In this document: piece by piece, positions 42,914-51,981 of the stretch
Layout of the letters: the number at the start of each line of letters is the position of its first letter
Position numbering within the stretch: the first letter of the stretch is position 1
Assembly (NCBI RefSeq): GCF_001021385.1
Contig: NZ_CP011773.1
Span: 5,518,001-5,582,000 of the forward strand
Origin: Mycobacterium sp. EPa45
GTDB lineage: Bacteria; Actinomycetota; Actinomycetes; Mycobacteriales; Mycobacteriaceae
Direction: 5' to 3'
Length of the DNA stretch: 64,000 nt
Position numbers and translations under genes: made by a program
Notes under the pieces: generated by a model
The model's input: the letters and a program-made list of their open reading frames with translations, nothing else
Database searches by the model: none
Told to the model about the DNA's origin: nothing

Positions 42914-44626
42914 ATGACAGCTCAGGAGTTCGACGTCGTCGTCGTCGGAAGCGGCGCTGCCGGCATGGTCGCCGCGCTGACCGCCGCTCACCAGGGACTA
43001 TCGACAGTCGTCGTCGAGAAGGCCGCGCACTTCGGCGGCTCGACCGCCCGCTCGGGTGGCGGCGTGTGGATCCCGAACAACGAGATCCTCAAGCGTGACG
43101 GGGTCACCGACACCAAAGAAGCCGCGCGCACCTATCTGCACGCGATCATCGGCGACGTGGTGGAGCCCGAGCGCATCGACACCTACCTCGAGCGCGGCCC
43201 GGAGATGCTCTCGTTCGTGCTCAAGCACACGCCGCTGAAGATGTGCTGGGTGCCGGGATACTCCGACTACTATCCGGAGACCGCCGGGGGACGCCCGGGG
43301 GGCCGGTCGATCGAACCAAAGCCCTTCGACGCCAAGAAGCTCGGTCCCGACGAGCCCTACCTGGAGCCGCCGTACGGCAAGGTCCCGCTCAATGTGGTTG
43401 TGATGCAGCAGGACTACGTGCGCCTCAACCAGCTCAAGCGCCACCCCCGCGGCGTGCTGCGCAGCCTGAAGGTCGGCGCACGCACGATGTGGGCAGGTGC
43501 ACGCGGCAAGAACCTCGTCGGCATGGGCCGTGCGCTGATCGCGCCGCTGCGAATCGGCCTGCGCCAGGCCGGAGTTCCGGTGCTGCTCAACACCGCACTA
43601 ACCGACCTGTATGTAGAAGACGGTGTAGTGCGCGGCATCTACGTACGAGATACGACGGGCCCGGAAGCGGCTGATCCGCAACTGATCCGGGCACGCCGCG
43701 GCGTCATCCTGGGCAGCGGTGGCTTCGAACGCAACGAGCAGATGCGAGTCAAGTATCAGCGCGCACCGATCACCGCGGACTGGACCGTGGGCGCGGCCGC
43801 CAACACCGGCGACGGCATCGTGGCGGCCGAGAAGCTGGGTGCGGCATTGGAATTGATGGAGGATGCCTGGTGGGGACCGACGGTCCCGCTGGTCGGCGCA
43901 CCGTGGTTCGCGTTGTCGGAACGCAACTCCCCCGGGTCGATCATCGTCAACCTCGCCGGCAAGCGCTTCATGAACGAGTCGATGCCCTACGTCGAGGCCT
44001 GCCACCACATGTACGGCGGCCAGTATGGGCAGGGTCCCGGCCCTGGCGAGAACGTGCCCGCCTGGCTGGTCTTCGACCAGCAGTACCGCGACCGGTACAT
44101 CTTCGCGGGATTGCAGCCGGGACAACGGATTCCGAAGAAGTGGATGGAGTCCGGCGTGATCGTCAAGGCCGACACCCTGGAGGAGCTGGCCAAGGTGACC
44201 GGCCTTCCGGCGGACGCCTTCCTGGCGACCGTCGAGCGGTTCAACGGGTTCGCCCGCTCGGGTAAGGACGAGGACTTCCACCGGGGCGAAAGCGCCTACG
44301 ACCGCTACTACGGCGATCCGACCAACAAGCCCAACCCCAACCTCGGCGAGATCCGCAACGGTCCGTTCTACGCGGCCAAGATGGTGCCCGGCGACCTCGG
44401 CACCAAGGGCGGAGTGCGCACCGATGTCCACGGCCGGGCGCTGCGCGACGACGGTTCAGTGATCGAAGGCCTATACGCGGCCGGTAATGTCAGCTCGCCG
44501 GTGATGGGTCACACCTATCCCGGTCCCGGCGGCACCATCGGCCCCGCGATGGCGTTCGGGTACCTGGCGGCTTTGCACATCGCCGGAGCCGCTGGGCCGG
44601 CGACATCCAGCACAGGGAAGGGCTGA
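42914..44626 (+). CDS. kstD: KstD, 3-ketosteroid delta-1-dehydrogenase
   Basis: A 570-residue flavoprotein with the FAD motif VVVGSGAAGMVAALTAA (Gly12, Gly14, Gly17), GGSTARSGGGVWIP, and the C-terminal GHTYPGPGGTIGPAMAFGYLAA. The last contains the Tyr and Gly used for proton transfer and keto binding. It introduces the 1(2) double bond into ring A of 3-ketosteroids, which together with KshA leads to ring opening. The transcript is probably leaderless. The stop is one base before chsH3. The counterpart is Rv3537. Confidence 0.96.
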   Translation: MTAQEFDVVVVGSGAAGMVAALTAAHQGLSTVVVEKAAHFGGSTARSGGGVWIPNNEILKRDGVTDTKEAARTYLHAIIGDVVEPERIDTYLERGPEMLSFVLKHTPLKMCWVPGYSDYYPETAGGRPGGRSIEPKPFDAKKLGPDEPYLEPPYGKVPLNVVVMQQDYVRLNQLKRHPRGVLRSLKVGARTMWAGARGKNLVGMGRALIAPLRIGLRQAGVPVLLNTALTDLYVEDGVVRGIYVRDTTGPEAADPQLIRARRGVILGSGGFERNEQMRVKYQRAPITADWTVGAAANTGDGIVAAEKLGAALELMEDAWWGPTVPLVGAPWFALSERNSPGSIIVNLAGKRFMNESMPYVEACHHMYGGQYGQGPGPGENVPAWLVFDQQYRDRYIFAGLQPGQRIPKKWMESGVIVKADTLEELAKVTGLPADAFLATVERFNGFARSGKDEDFHRGESAYDRYYGDPTNKPNPNLGEIRNGPFYAAKMVPGDLGTKGGVRTDVHGRALRDDGSVIEGLYAAGNVSSPVMGHTYPGPGGTIGPAMAFGYLAALHIAGAAGPATSSTGKG

Positions 44627-44627
44627 C

Positions 44628-45488
44628 ATGCCGATCGATCCGTCCGTCGCGCTCGCTGCCGAACTGGATCCCATCGAGTTCTCTTGGACCAGTAGCGATA
44701 TTCAGCTCTATCAGCTGGGCCTGGGCGCAGGCGCGGACCCGATGGATCCCAAGGAGTTGCGTTACCTGGTGGACCGCACCCCGCAGGTGCTGCCCACCTT
44801 CGGCAATGTGGCGGCCAGCTTTCACCTGACCGAGCCGCCCGCGGTGCAGTTCCCGGGGATCGACATCGAGCTGAGCAAGGTGCTGCACGCCAGCGAGGCG
44901 GTCACGGTGCCCGCTCCGCTGCCGCCGAGCGGCACCGCGACGTCGGTGCAGCGCTTCACCGAGATCTGGGACAAGGGCAAGGCGGCGGTCATCGTCAGCG
45001 AGACGACCGTGACCGACCCGGACGGCAAGCTGTTGTGGACCACCAAGCGATCGATCTTCGCCCGCGGTGAAGGCGGTTTCGGTGGCGAGCGCGGACCGTC
45101 GACGTCGGTCGCCGCCCCGGATCGTGCGCCGGACATCGAGATCTCGGTTCCGGTGCTGCCCCAGCAGGCGCTGCTGTACCGGCTCTGCGGTGACCGCAAC
45201 CCGTTGCACTCCGACCCCGAATTCGCTTCGGCGGCAGGCTTTCCCAAGCCGATCCTGCACGGGCTGTGCACCTACGGCATGACCTGTAAGGCGCTGGTGG
45301 ACACGCTGTTGGACTCCGACGTGTCGCAGGTGAAGTCTTACGGTGCGCGCTTCGCCGGGGTCGTATACCCGGGCGAGACCATCAAGGTCAGCGCGTGGAA
45401 GGAAGACGGCCGCTACGTCGGCGTGGTCACCGCACCCAGCCGCGAGGACGCCGTCGTGCTCTCCGACGTGGAATTGATTCCGGTCTGA
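44628..45488 (+). CDS. ChsH3-like MaoC steroid enoyl-CoA hydratase (Rv3538-like)
   Basis: A 286-residue double hot-dog hydratase with the catalytic MaoC motif YRLCGDRNPLHSDPEFA and GFPKPILHGLCTYG, and an N-terminal half resembling the hydratase-2 domain of peroxisomal multifunctional enzymes. The M. tuberculosis counterpart has been described as the hydratase for the longer steroid side chain (ChsH3). It follows kstD by one base and shares its transcript. Confidence 0.9.
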   Translation: MPIDPSVALAAELDPIEFSWTSSDIQLYQLGLGAGADPMDPKELRYLVDRTPQVLPTFGNVAASFHLTEPPAVQFPGIDIELSKVLHASEAVTVPAPLPPSGTATSVQRFTEIWDKGKAAVIVSETTVTDPDGKLLWTTKRSIFARGEGGFGGERGPSTSVAAPDRAPDIEISVPVLPQQALLYRLCGDRNPLHSDPEFASAAGFPKPILHGLCTYGMTCKALVDTLLDSDVSQVKSYGARFAGVVYPGETIKVSAWKEDGRYVGVVTAPSREDAVVLSDVELIPV

Positions 45489-45615
45489 GGGTCAGCTGTC
45501 GTTGACGAAGAGGTGTGATTTCTCCGTCAACTTCGTGGTTCGGTCCCGCATACAGTGGACTCCGGGGTAGGAACGCAGCAAGCAAACTTTGATGCTCCTA
45601 CAGAAGGACTCCTCT

Positions 45616-46236
45616 ATGAAGCCCTCGCGGACTAAGACCGTCGGCCTGATCGGTGTGGCACTGCTGGTGGGCACCGCAGCAGTCGGCTGCGGCGGTGATG
45701 ATAAGGAATCCTCCTCGTCGTCGTCGGCTACGAGCTCGTCATCTACGGGATCATCGGGCTCGGAGACCACCAGCGCCGCCGCCACTGCCGCGCCCGCAGG
45801 CGACTACAGCAAACTGCTGCTAAAGGCTTCCGACATCGACCCGAGCTTCACCGCCAGCCCGCCGGAGACGCCCCCGACCGGTATCACCGGCATCGGTCAG
45901 ACCATGGCCAACACCGCGCAGAACCAGATCATCAAGTTCCAGATCATGATCGAAACGGATGCCGCCGCGGCGGTCAAGAGGCTAAATGAGGCAAAGGCAA
46001 CGATCTCCACGGAGGTCGACGGGGCACCGCAGCCCGCCGACGTCGGCGACGGCGGCTTCATCGCCACCGGCAAATCGCCCGACGGCTCGAAAGCCATCAC
46101 CGAGGTGTATTTCACGCAGGGTAAGGCAGCCACGAGCGTCGAGTTCTCCAGCGCGCCGAACGATCCGGTGCAGAACGACACCGCTCTGGCGATCGCCAAG
46201 ATGCAGGCCACGCAGATCAAGAACAACCTGTCCTGA
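45616..46236 (+). CDS. Ser-rich secreted lipoprotein of unknown function
   Basis: A 206-residue lipoprotein with the lipobox AVGC at about residues 18-21, a linker of almost only Ser/Thr/Gly/Ala (about 28-58), and a small domain (DYSKLLLKASDID ... KMQATQIKNNLS) of the type found in mycobacterial lipoproteins of unknown function. The ATG at 45616 has AGAAGGA upstream; an earlier ATG at 45589 is less likely. It follows chsH3 by 127 bases and may have its own promoter. No evidence links it to sterols beyond position. Confidence 0.8.
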   Translation: MKPSRTKTVGLIGVALLVGTAAVGCGGDDKESSSSSSATSSSSTGSSGSETTSAAATAAPAGDYSKLLLKASDIDPSFTASPPETPPTGITGIGQTMANTAQNQIIKFQIMIETDAAAAVKRLNEAKATISTEVDGAPQPADVGDGGFIATGKSPDGSKAITEVYFTQGKAATSVEFSSAPNDPVQNDTALAIAKMQATQIKNNLS

Positions 46237-46245
46237 GACTCGAAC

Positions 46246-46291
46246 GTAACGCCACGGCGCCGAATCGCCTGATTCTCCGCCGTGGCGTTAC
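46246..46291. terminator. Long perfect hairpin, copy 1 of a pair
   Basis: GTAACGCCACGGCG (46246-46259) and CGCCGTGGCGTTAC (46278-46291) are exact inverses (14 bases). The loop itself contains GAATC/GATTC. It lies between convergent genes, slightly overlaps the 3' end of the DUF559 gene and can act as a bidirectional terminator. A near-identical hairpin is at 47172-47213. Confidence 0.75.
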
Positions 46292-47130
46292 TGTCGGCGT
46301 GCCAAGGCAGCTGCGATTTTGCGTATCACTGTGCCCGGGGTGTCCTCGGCCGTGAATCGCAAGACCATCCACCCGAGTTCGATAAGTTCGTCGTACCGAC
46401 GGATGTCCTTTTCGAACTGTCTGCGGTCAGTGCGGTGGTGTGCCCCCTCGTACTCGATCGCGATCTTCAGGTCTTCATATCCCATATCGACCTCGGCAAT
46501 CAGAACGCCGTATTCGTTGTGAACAGGGATCTGAGTCTGTGGGCGCGGGAAGCCAGCCCTAATGATCACCAGGCGCAACCATGTTTCCTTCGGCGACTCG
46601 GCGCCAGAGTCGACGAGCTCAATTGCGGCGCGGGCCTTCTTGATTCCCCGACGACCCCGATAGCGGTCGGCCAGCAACTCGATGTCAGCGACCTTCAGGC
46701 GCGTCGCTCGCGCCAACGCGTCCACCGCCGTTATCGCTGTGTCTGTCGGGTACCAGCACAGCAGATCGAAGGCTGTCCGCGCGGGAGTGGTCAGGGCCAA
46801 ACCGTCCTTCAGACATAGCTCGTCGGACTCGATGACACAGGCGCGCGTTATCACGCCCGGTGTCGGTCGACGATTGGTATCGCTGATTTCCGCGGCACGC
46901 CGGTTGTCGATCCATCTGGCGCCGTGGACGGCTGATGCCGAGAAGCCGACCAGTACGCCCCGTCTTCGCGATCGCAACCAGGACGCCTTCGCGCGCAAAA
47001 CCGGACTAAGCTCAGCGTTCACCGGAATGTACACGTCCTGATGGATCGCGCGAAACTTCGTCCGAAGTTCATGCCGGGTCAGCCGACCGAGCGCCAATGC
47101 TTCGCTTCCTATAAACGGAACGTCCTCCAT
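46288..47130 (-). CDS. AbiEi-like / DUF559 (Vsr-type nuclease fold) protein
   Basis: A 280-residue protein. The N-terminal half resembles AbiEi-type antitoxin DNA-binding domains (ALGRLTRHELRTKFRAIHQDVYIPV). The C-terminal part is a DUF559 domain with the PD-(D/E)xK-like core: Asp215 in EVDMGY, then Glu226/Glu228 in IAIEYEG, then DIRRYDELIELGW and VLRF. Many mycobacterial genomes carry several paralogues with unknown function. It sits between two near-identical hairpins and is unrelated to sterol genes around it. Nuclease activity is a prediction from the fold. Confidence 0.78.
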   Translation of the reverse strand: MEDVPFIGSEALALGRLTRHELRTKFRAIHQDVYIPVNAELSPVLRAKASWLRSRRRGVLVGFSASAVHGARWIDNRRAAEISDTNRRPTPGVITRACVIESDELCLKDGLALTTPARTAFDLLCWYPTDTAITAVDALARATRLKVADIELLADRYRGRRGIKKARAAIELVDSGAESPKETWLRLVIIRAGFPRPQTQIPVHNEYGVLIAEVDMGYEDLKIAIEYEGAHHRTDRRQFEKDIRRYDELIELGWMVLRFTAEDTPGTVIRKIAAALARRQ

Positions 47131-47171
47131 GGCGGAAGTGTGCCGCGGAGGGCCGACAAGCCCGCGACAGG

Positions 47172-47213
47172 AACGCCACGGCGGCGAATCGATCGATTCT
47201 GCGCCGTGGCGTT
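47172..47213. terminator. Long perfect hairpin, copy 2 of a pair, after ltp2
   Basis: AACGCCACGGCG (47172-47183) pairs with CGCCGTGGCGTT (47202-47213), and the loop contains the palindrome GAATCGATCGATTC. It lies 32 bases past the ltp2 stop and can end the cyp125-ltp2 transcript. Confidence 0.75.
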
Positions 47214-47244
47214 ACATTCGCCGCGAGGAGGCGCCGCCTGCAAG

Positions 47245-48411
47245 TCAGCCGAGGATGAGGCCCGACGTCGGGACGCCGGTGCCGGCGGTGACGAGCACGT
47301 GCTCGACATTGTCGACCTGGTTCACCGAGGTTCCGCGCAGCTGGCGCACACCTTCGGCGATTCCGTTCATGCCGTGAATGTAGGCCTCACCCAGCTGACC
47401 GCCGTGAGTGTTGATCGGCAACCGCCCACCGATCTCCAGCGCACCGTCCTTGACGAAATCCTTCGCGTCACCTTGTGCGCAGAATCCCAACTCCTCCAAC
47501 TGAATCAGCGTGAAGGGCGTGAAGTGGTCGTAGAGGATCGCGGTCTGGATGTCGGCCGGCGTCAGACCGGACTGCTCCCACATCTGCCTGCCTACCAAAC
47601 CCATCTCGGGCAGTCCCAGCTCGGGCCGGTAGTAGCTCGTCATCGAGTACTGGTTCGGGCTCGATCCCTGCGCCGCAGCCTCGATGACGGCGGGCCGGTG
47701 CTTGAGGTCCTTGGCGCGCTCGGCCGAGACGATCACCAGCGCCACACCACCGTCGGTCTCCTGGCAGCAGTCCAGCAGCCGCAGCGGCTCGGCGATCCAT
47801 CGCGAGGCCTGATGATCCTCGATGGTGATCGGCTTCTCGTAGAAGTACGCCTTCGGGTTGTTGGCCGCGTGCTTTCGGTCGGCGACCGACACCGCGCCGA
47901 AATCGCGGCTTGTCGCACCGGAGAGGTGCATGTAGCGCTGGGCGATCATCGCCACCTGCGCTGCCGGCGTGGACAAGCCGTGCGGGTAGGAGAACGAGTT
48001 GTCCACCCCGGTGGAATCCGCGTTCTCGACCAGCCGCATCTGCACCTGGCCGAACCGCATCCCGGAACGCTCGTTGAAAGCGCGATATGCCACAACGCAA
48101 TCCGCGACACCGGTGGCCACGGCTATCGCCGCCTGCTGCACGGTCGCGCAGGCGGCGCCGCCGCCGTGGTGGATCTTGGAGAAGAACTTCAGGTCACCGA
48201 TACCGGTGGCCCGGGCGATCGCGACCTCGGTGTTCGAGTCCATCGTGAATGTCGTCATGCCGTCGACGTCGGCCGGCGTGAGGCCCGCGTCGTCAAGTGC
48301 GTCGAGCACCGCCTCCGACGCCAGCCGCAACTCGCTGCGGCCAGAGTTCTTGGAGAAGTCGGTGGCGCCGATACCGACGATCGCGGCCTTGCCGCTCAGC
48401 TCGCCCGGCAT
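47245..48411 (-). CDS. ltp2: Ltp2, steroid 17-side-chain retro-aldolase
   Basis: A 388-residue thiolase-like SCP-x protein starting MPGELSGKAAIVGIGATDFS. It has GGGAACATVQQAAIAVATG, near the thiolase nucleophile position, and the C-terminal NTHGGQLGEAYIHGMNGIAEGVRQLRG. With the DUF35 part of ChsH2 it cleaves the 17-hydroxy-3-oxopregn-type CoA thioester to androstenedione-type product plus propionyl-CoA, completing side-chain removal. The start overlaps the chsH1 stop (TAATG). The counterpart is Rv3540c. Confidence 0.94.
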   Translation of the reverse strand: MPGELSGKAAIVGIGATDFSKNSGRSELRLASEAVLDALDDAGLTPADVDGMTTFTMDSNTEVAIARATGIGDLKFFSKIHHGGGAACATVQQAAIAVATGVADCVVAYRAFNERSGMRFGQVQMRLVENADSTGVDNSFSYPHGLSTPAAQVAMIAQRYMHLSGATSRDFGAVSVADRKHAANNPKAYFYEKPITIEDHQASRWIAEPLRLLDCCQETDGGVALVIVSAERAKDLKHRPAVIEAAAQGSSPNQYSMTSYYRPELGLPEMGLVGRQMWEQSGLTPADIQTAILYDHFTPFTLIQLEELGFCAQGDAKDFVKDGALEIGGRLPINTHGGQLGEAYIHGMNGIAEGVRQLRGTSVNQVDNVEHVLVTAGTGVPTSGLILG

Positions 48412-48812
48412 TACGCGGCACCGATCGTCAAGGTGGCAGTCGCGATCACGTGATCGCCAAGACTGTTGTTGCCCACGATTTTCAGCGTGATCAAACCGTC
48501 CTCCACTGCGGTGACCTCACCTGAGAACGTCACCGTGTCGTAGGCGTACCAGGGCACCCCCAGGCGCAGACCGATCGACTTGATGACGGCGGTCGGCCCG
48601 GCCCAGTCGGTGATGAACCGCTGCACCAGACCGGTGTCGGTGAGGATGTTGACGAAGATGTCCTTGGACCCCTTGGCCTGCGCCTTGTCCCGGTCGTGGT
48701 GGACATCCTGGTAGTCCCGGGTGGCGATCGCCGTCGAGACGATGAACGTCGGGTCGCCGTAGAACTTCAGTTCGGGCAGCTTGGTGCCGACTTCGATGGC
48801 AGGTGCGCTCAT
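48411..48812 (-). CDS. chsH1: ChsH1, MaoC-type hydratase subunit
   Basis: A 133-residue single hot-dog protein with the catalytic MaoC segment ATRDYQDVHHDRDKAQAKG (Asp and His). It pairs with ChsH2 to hydrate the three-carbon side-chain enoyl-CoA. ATG at 48812 overlaps the chsH2 stop (ATGA); an upstream start at 48827 is unlikely. The counterpart is Rv3541c. Confidence 0.94.
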   Translation of the reverse strand: MSAPAIEVGTKLPELKFYGDPTFIVSTAIATRDYQDVHHDRDKAQAKGSKDIFVNILTDTGLVQRFITDWAGPTAVIKSIGLRLGVPWYAYDTVTFSGEVTAVEDGLITLKIVGNNSLGDHVIATATLTIGAA

Positions 48813-49777
48813 TTGGCGGGCTCCCACGCGTAGTTGGTCCAGGCCGGCCCGACGTCATTGGCCGGGAAGTCGATATACATTGCGCGAACCGGCATTCCGA
48901 TCTCCACGGTCGAGGGGTCGACGTTGCGCAGCTCGCCGAGCATCCGAACACCCTCCTCGAGCTCGACGAGAGCTATGACGAACGGCAGCGTGCGGCCGGG
49001 CACCTTCGGCGCGTGGTGCACGACGAAGCTGAACACCGTGCCGTTGCCGCTGGCGACGACGTAATCGGTCTCCTGTTCCTTATCCAGCCACAGCGCCGGA
49101 ACCGGTGGATGAACCAGCGTGCCGTCGTCACGCTTCTGGATGCGCAGTTCGTGCGCGTTGACGCCGTCCCAGAAGAACTTGGTGTCCCTCGACGACGCAG
49201 GCCGCATGGCGGAGTCGGCATCGAGATCGTCCGGCACCGAGGAACCGGAGGCCTTGGTTTCTTGATCAGATGGAATGAACTTCATGATGCGCCACATCAT
49301 CTCGGCGACATCCTCATCGCCGACCGACCAGGTGATGGTCTGGGTGATGAAGAACGCCTCACCCAGCGCGGTGCGTTTCGGGCCGACGACGTCGGTCAGC
49401 TCGGCGGCGACGCTGACCTCCTCGCCGGGTCGCAGGTAGCGGTGATACGTCTGCTCGCAGTTGGTCGCGACCACACCGATATAGCCTGCGTCATCGAACA
49501 GTTCGATGATCTTGCCGAGCGGGTCGTCATCGGGACGGACGCCACCGAGACCCATCATCGTCCACACCTGGATCATCGCGGGCGGCGCAACAAGCCCCGG
49601 ATGTCCGGCCGCCTTGGCGGCCGCCTCGTCGACGTAGATCGGGTTCTTGTCGCCGATCGCGTCGAGCCAGTGGTCGATCATCGGCTGGTTGACCGGATGT
49701 CTGCCAACCCGCGGCTTGCTCTTACCTTCGGCCTTGACCCGCTCGGCGGCGGCCTTGATGTCGTCGACTGCACTCAC
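48809..49777 (-). CDS. chsH2: ChsH2, MaoC + DUF35 two-domain protein
   Basis: A 322-residue protein with an N-terminal MaoC-like hot-dog domain (about 20-180) and a C-terminal DUF35 domain (about 195-322, FFWDGVNAHELRIQKRDDGTLVHPPVP). The MaoC half forms the hydratase with ChsH1, and the DUF35 half forms the aldolase with Ltp2, joining two consecutive steps. The DUF35 part has no C-x-x-C zinc knuckle at the usual place (QKRDDG). The GTG at 49777 overlaps the fadE29 stop (GTGA). The counterpart is Rv3542c. Confidence 0.94.
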   Translation of the reverse strand: MSAVDDIKAAAERVKAEGKSKPRVGRHPVNQPMIDHWLDAIGDKNPIYVDEAAAKAAGHPGLVAPPAMIQVWTMMGLGGVRPDDDPLGKIIELFDDAGYIGVVATNCEQTYHRYLRPGEEVSVAAELTDVVGPKRTALGEAFFITQTITWSVGDEDVAEMMWRIMKFIPSDQETKASGSSVPDDLDADSAMRPASSRDTKFFWDGVNAHELRIQKRDDGTLVHPPVPALWLDKEQETDYVVASGNGTVFSFVVHHAPKVPGRTLPFVIALVELEEGVRMLGELRNVDPSTVEIGMPVRAMYIDFPANDVGPAWTNYAWEPAK

Positions 49778-50937
49778 CGCGGAACCCTCGGCACCTTCAG
49801 ACCGGCAGCCGCGATCATCTCTCGCATAACCTCGTTCACTCCGCCACCGAAGGTGATCACCAGATTGCGCTTGGTCTGGCTGTCCAGCCAGTCCAGCAGC
49901 TCCGCAGTATCCGGATCAGCCGGATTGCCGTGTGTGCCAACGATTTCCTCAGCCAACCGACCCGCGTACTGAATGCGCTCGGTGCCGAAGACCTTGGTAG
50001 CGGCGGCGTCGGCGACGTCGATGTCCTCCCCGGACGCCGCGACCTGCCAGTTGAGCAGCTCGTTGATCCGCCACATCGCCTTGAGCTCGCCGAGCGAGCG
50101 TTTGACGTCGTCGTGATCCAACGGAGTGTCCCCGTTGCTGCCGGGCTTGGATGCCCATGCGTGCACCCGGTCATACAGCGCCGCGAACCGGCCGGCCGGT
50201 CCGAGCATCACCCGCTCGTTGTTGAGCTGGGTGGTGATCAGCCGCCATCCGCCGTTTTCTTCACCGACGAGCATGTCGGCGGGCACCCGGACGTCGTTGT
50301 AGTACGTCGCATTGGTGTGGTGGGCGCCGTCCGACAGGATGACCGGCGTCCAGGAGTAACCCGGATCCTTGGTGTCGACGATCAGGATCGAAATGCCCTT
50401 GTGCTTCACGGCTTCCGGGTCGGTGCGGCAGGCCAGCCAGACGTAGTCGGCGTCGTGCCCGCCGGTGGTCCACATCTTCTGGCCGTTGACGATGTATTCG
50501 TCACCCTGGCGTACCGCGGACGTCCGCAATGACGCCAGGTCGGTCCCGGCCTCCGGTTCGCTGTAACCGATGGCGAAGTGCACCTCACCGGCCAGGATCG
50601 CGGGCAGGAACTTCTTCTTCTGCGCCTCGGTCCCGTACTGCTGAAGTGTCGGCCCGACGGTCTGAAGCGTCACCGCGGGCAGCGGCACGTCGGCGCGCTG
50701 CGCCTCGTTGACGAAGATCGACTGTTCGATGGGGCCGTAGCCCAGCCCGCCATACTCCTTGGGCCAGCCGACACCCAGCTTGTTGTCGGAGCCCATTCGC
50801 TTGATGATGGCCCGATAGGTCTCGTTGTGCCGGTCGGACTCCATCGCCTTGGCTTCCTCAGGCGAGATGAGATTCGAAAAGTATTCCCGCAGTTCGGCTT
50901 GTAACTGCTTCTGCTCGGGTGTCAGCTCGATGAACAT
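49774..50937 (-). CDS. fadE29: FadE29 (ChsE2), steroid acyl-CoA dehydrogenase subunit
   Basis: A 387-residue acyl-CoA dehydrogenase with FAIGYSEPEAGTDLASL, NGQKMWTTGG and the C-terminal FGGGVNEVMREMIA. Glu241 in LNNERV lies where the FadE26 base is expected. It forms a heterotetramer with FadE28 that dehydrogenates the three-carbon side-chain CoA ester. The ATG at 50937, two bases after fadE28, gives the 387 residues I recall for Rv3543c; a longer frame upstream is read-through. Confidence 0.95.
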   Translation of the reverse strand: MFIELTPEQKQLQAELREYFSNLISPEEAKAMESDRHNETYRAIIKRMGSDNKLGVGWPKEYGGLGYGPIEQSIFVNEAQRADVPLPAVTLQTVGPTLQQYGTEAQKKKFLPAILAGEVHFAIGYSEPEAGTDLASLRTSAVRQGDEYIVNGQKMWTTGGHDADYVWLACRTDPEAVKHKGISILIVDTKDPGYSWTPVILSDGAHHTNATYYNDVRVPADMLVGEENGGWRLITTQLNNERVMLGPAGRFAALYDRVHAWASKPGSNGDTPLDHDDVKRSLGELKAMWRINELLNWQVAASGEDIDVADAAATKVFGTERIQYAGRLAEEIVGTHGNPADPDTAELLDWLDSQTKRNLVITFGGGVNEVMREMIAAAGLKVPRVPR

Positions 50938-50939
50938 GT

Positions 50940-51947
50940 TTACGCTCCCACCAGTTCGAGGCGATGTGCCTTGCCGCCCAAGAACCGGGTCAGGTCCTTG
51001 ATCGACTCGTAGTACCGGTGCATCGGATAGGTGATGTCCATCCCCATGCCGCCGTGCAGGTGATGGCACAGTTGCATGACCGGAGGCGCCTGCGACGTCA
51101 CCCAATAGCCAAGGACGTCAATGTCTTCGGTCGCGTCCCGGCCTTCGGAGAGCAACCAGGCCACCGACGTCGCCGCCAGCGTGATGGTCCGCGAGGCGAT
51201 GTAGATCTCGGCGAGCTGCGCGGCGACCGTCTGGAAGGTTGACAACGGCTTGCCGAACTGGTGCCGGTTTGCGACGTAGTCCGCAGTGAGCCGCAACGCG
51301 CCCGCCACCAGACCGGCGGCATAAGCGCCAACCGCTGCCACCACCAGCTGGTTGATCCGTCGAACGGAGTCGTTGCCGCCCAACACATCTGCGTCAGCGA
51401 CCGGAGTGTCTCGGAAGGTGACGACATATTCGTCAGAGTGATTCGACGTCGGCGTCTGAGTCAGCGAAATACCGTCAGCCTTGGGCGACACGACGACCAC
51501 ACCGCTGTCCGTGCTGACCACGAGCCATTCGGCCTGCTCCGCATAGGGAACGCCGACCTTGGTCCCGTTCAGCTTGCCGTCGGCGAGGCGCGTCGCCGGC
51601 CGCTCGGGCAGCGAATGCCCCGGCTCGTTGAGTGCCGCGGCCAGCACCGCACCCTTGGCCACGCCGGCGAGGTAACGATCCTGTTGGGAGTCGGAGGCCA
51701 AGTCCAGCAACGGAAGCAGGCCCAGACCCAGCGTCGCGAACGCGGGACTGACGTTGCCGAACCTGCCGATCTGGGTGAGCGCCGCGGTGATCTCGGCCAG
51801 TCCGAGGCCGTCGCCGCCGAGCCGCTCCGGGACGCCGAAGGCCACGATGCCGCCGGATACCAACGCGTCCCAACTGTTGTCCCGTTCGAGCGCGGAGGTC
51901 ACCACATCGGTGACAGCCTGCTGCCCTTCGTCCGGACTGAAGTCCAC
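50940..51947 (-). CDS. fadE28: FadE28 (ChsE1), steroid acyl-CoA dehydrogenase subunit
   Basis: A 335-residue partner subunit with the C-terminal FAD-site motif LHGGMGMDITYPMHRYYE and a degenerate middle domain, like FadE27. The two subunits share active sites. It follows cyp125 by 34 bases in the cyp125-fadE28-fadE29-chsH2-chsH1-ltp2 operon. The counterpart is Rv3544c. Confidence 0.94.
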   Translation of the reverse strand: MDFSPDEGQQAVTDVVTSALERDNSWDALVSGGIVAFGVPERLGGDGLGLAEITAALTQIGRFGNVSPAFATLGLGLLPLLDLASDSQQDRYLAGVAKGAVLAAALNEPGHSLPERPATRLADGKLNGTKVGVPYAEQAEWLVVSTDSGVVVVSPKADGISLTQTPTSNHSDEYVVTFRDTPVADADVLGGNDSVRRINQLVVAAVGAYAAGLVAGALRLTADYVANRHQFGKPLSTFQTVAAQLAEIYIASRTITLAATSVAWLLSEGRDATEDIDVLGYWVTSQAPPVMQLCHHLHGGMGMDITYPMHRYYESIKDLTRFLGGKAHRLELVGA

Positions 51948-51981
51948 GAAAGAATCCTCCTTGATTCCTGCTGCGAAATAC

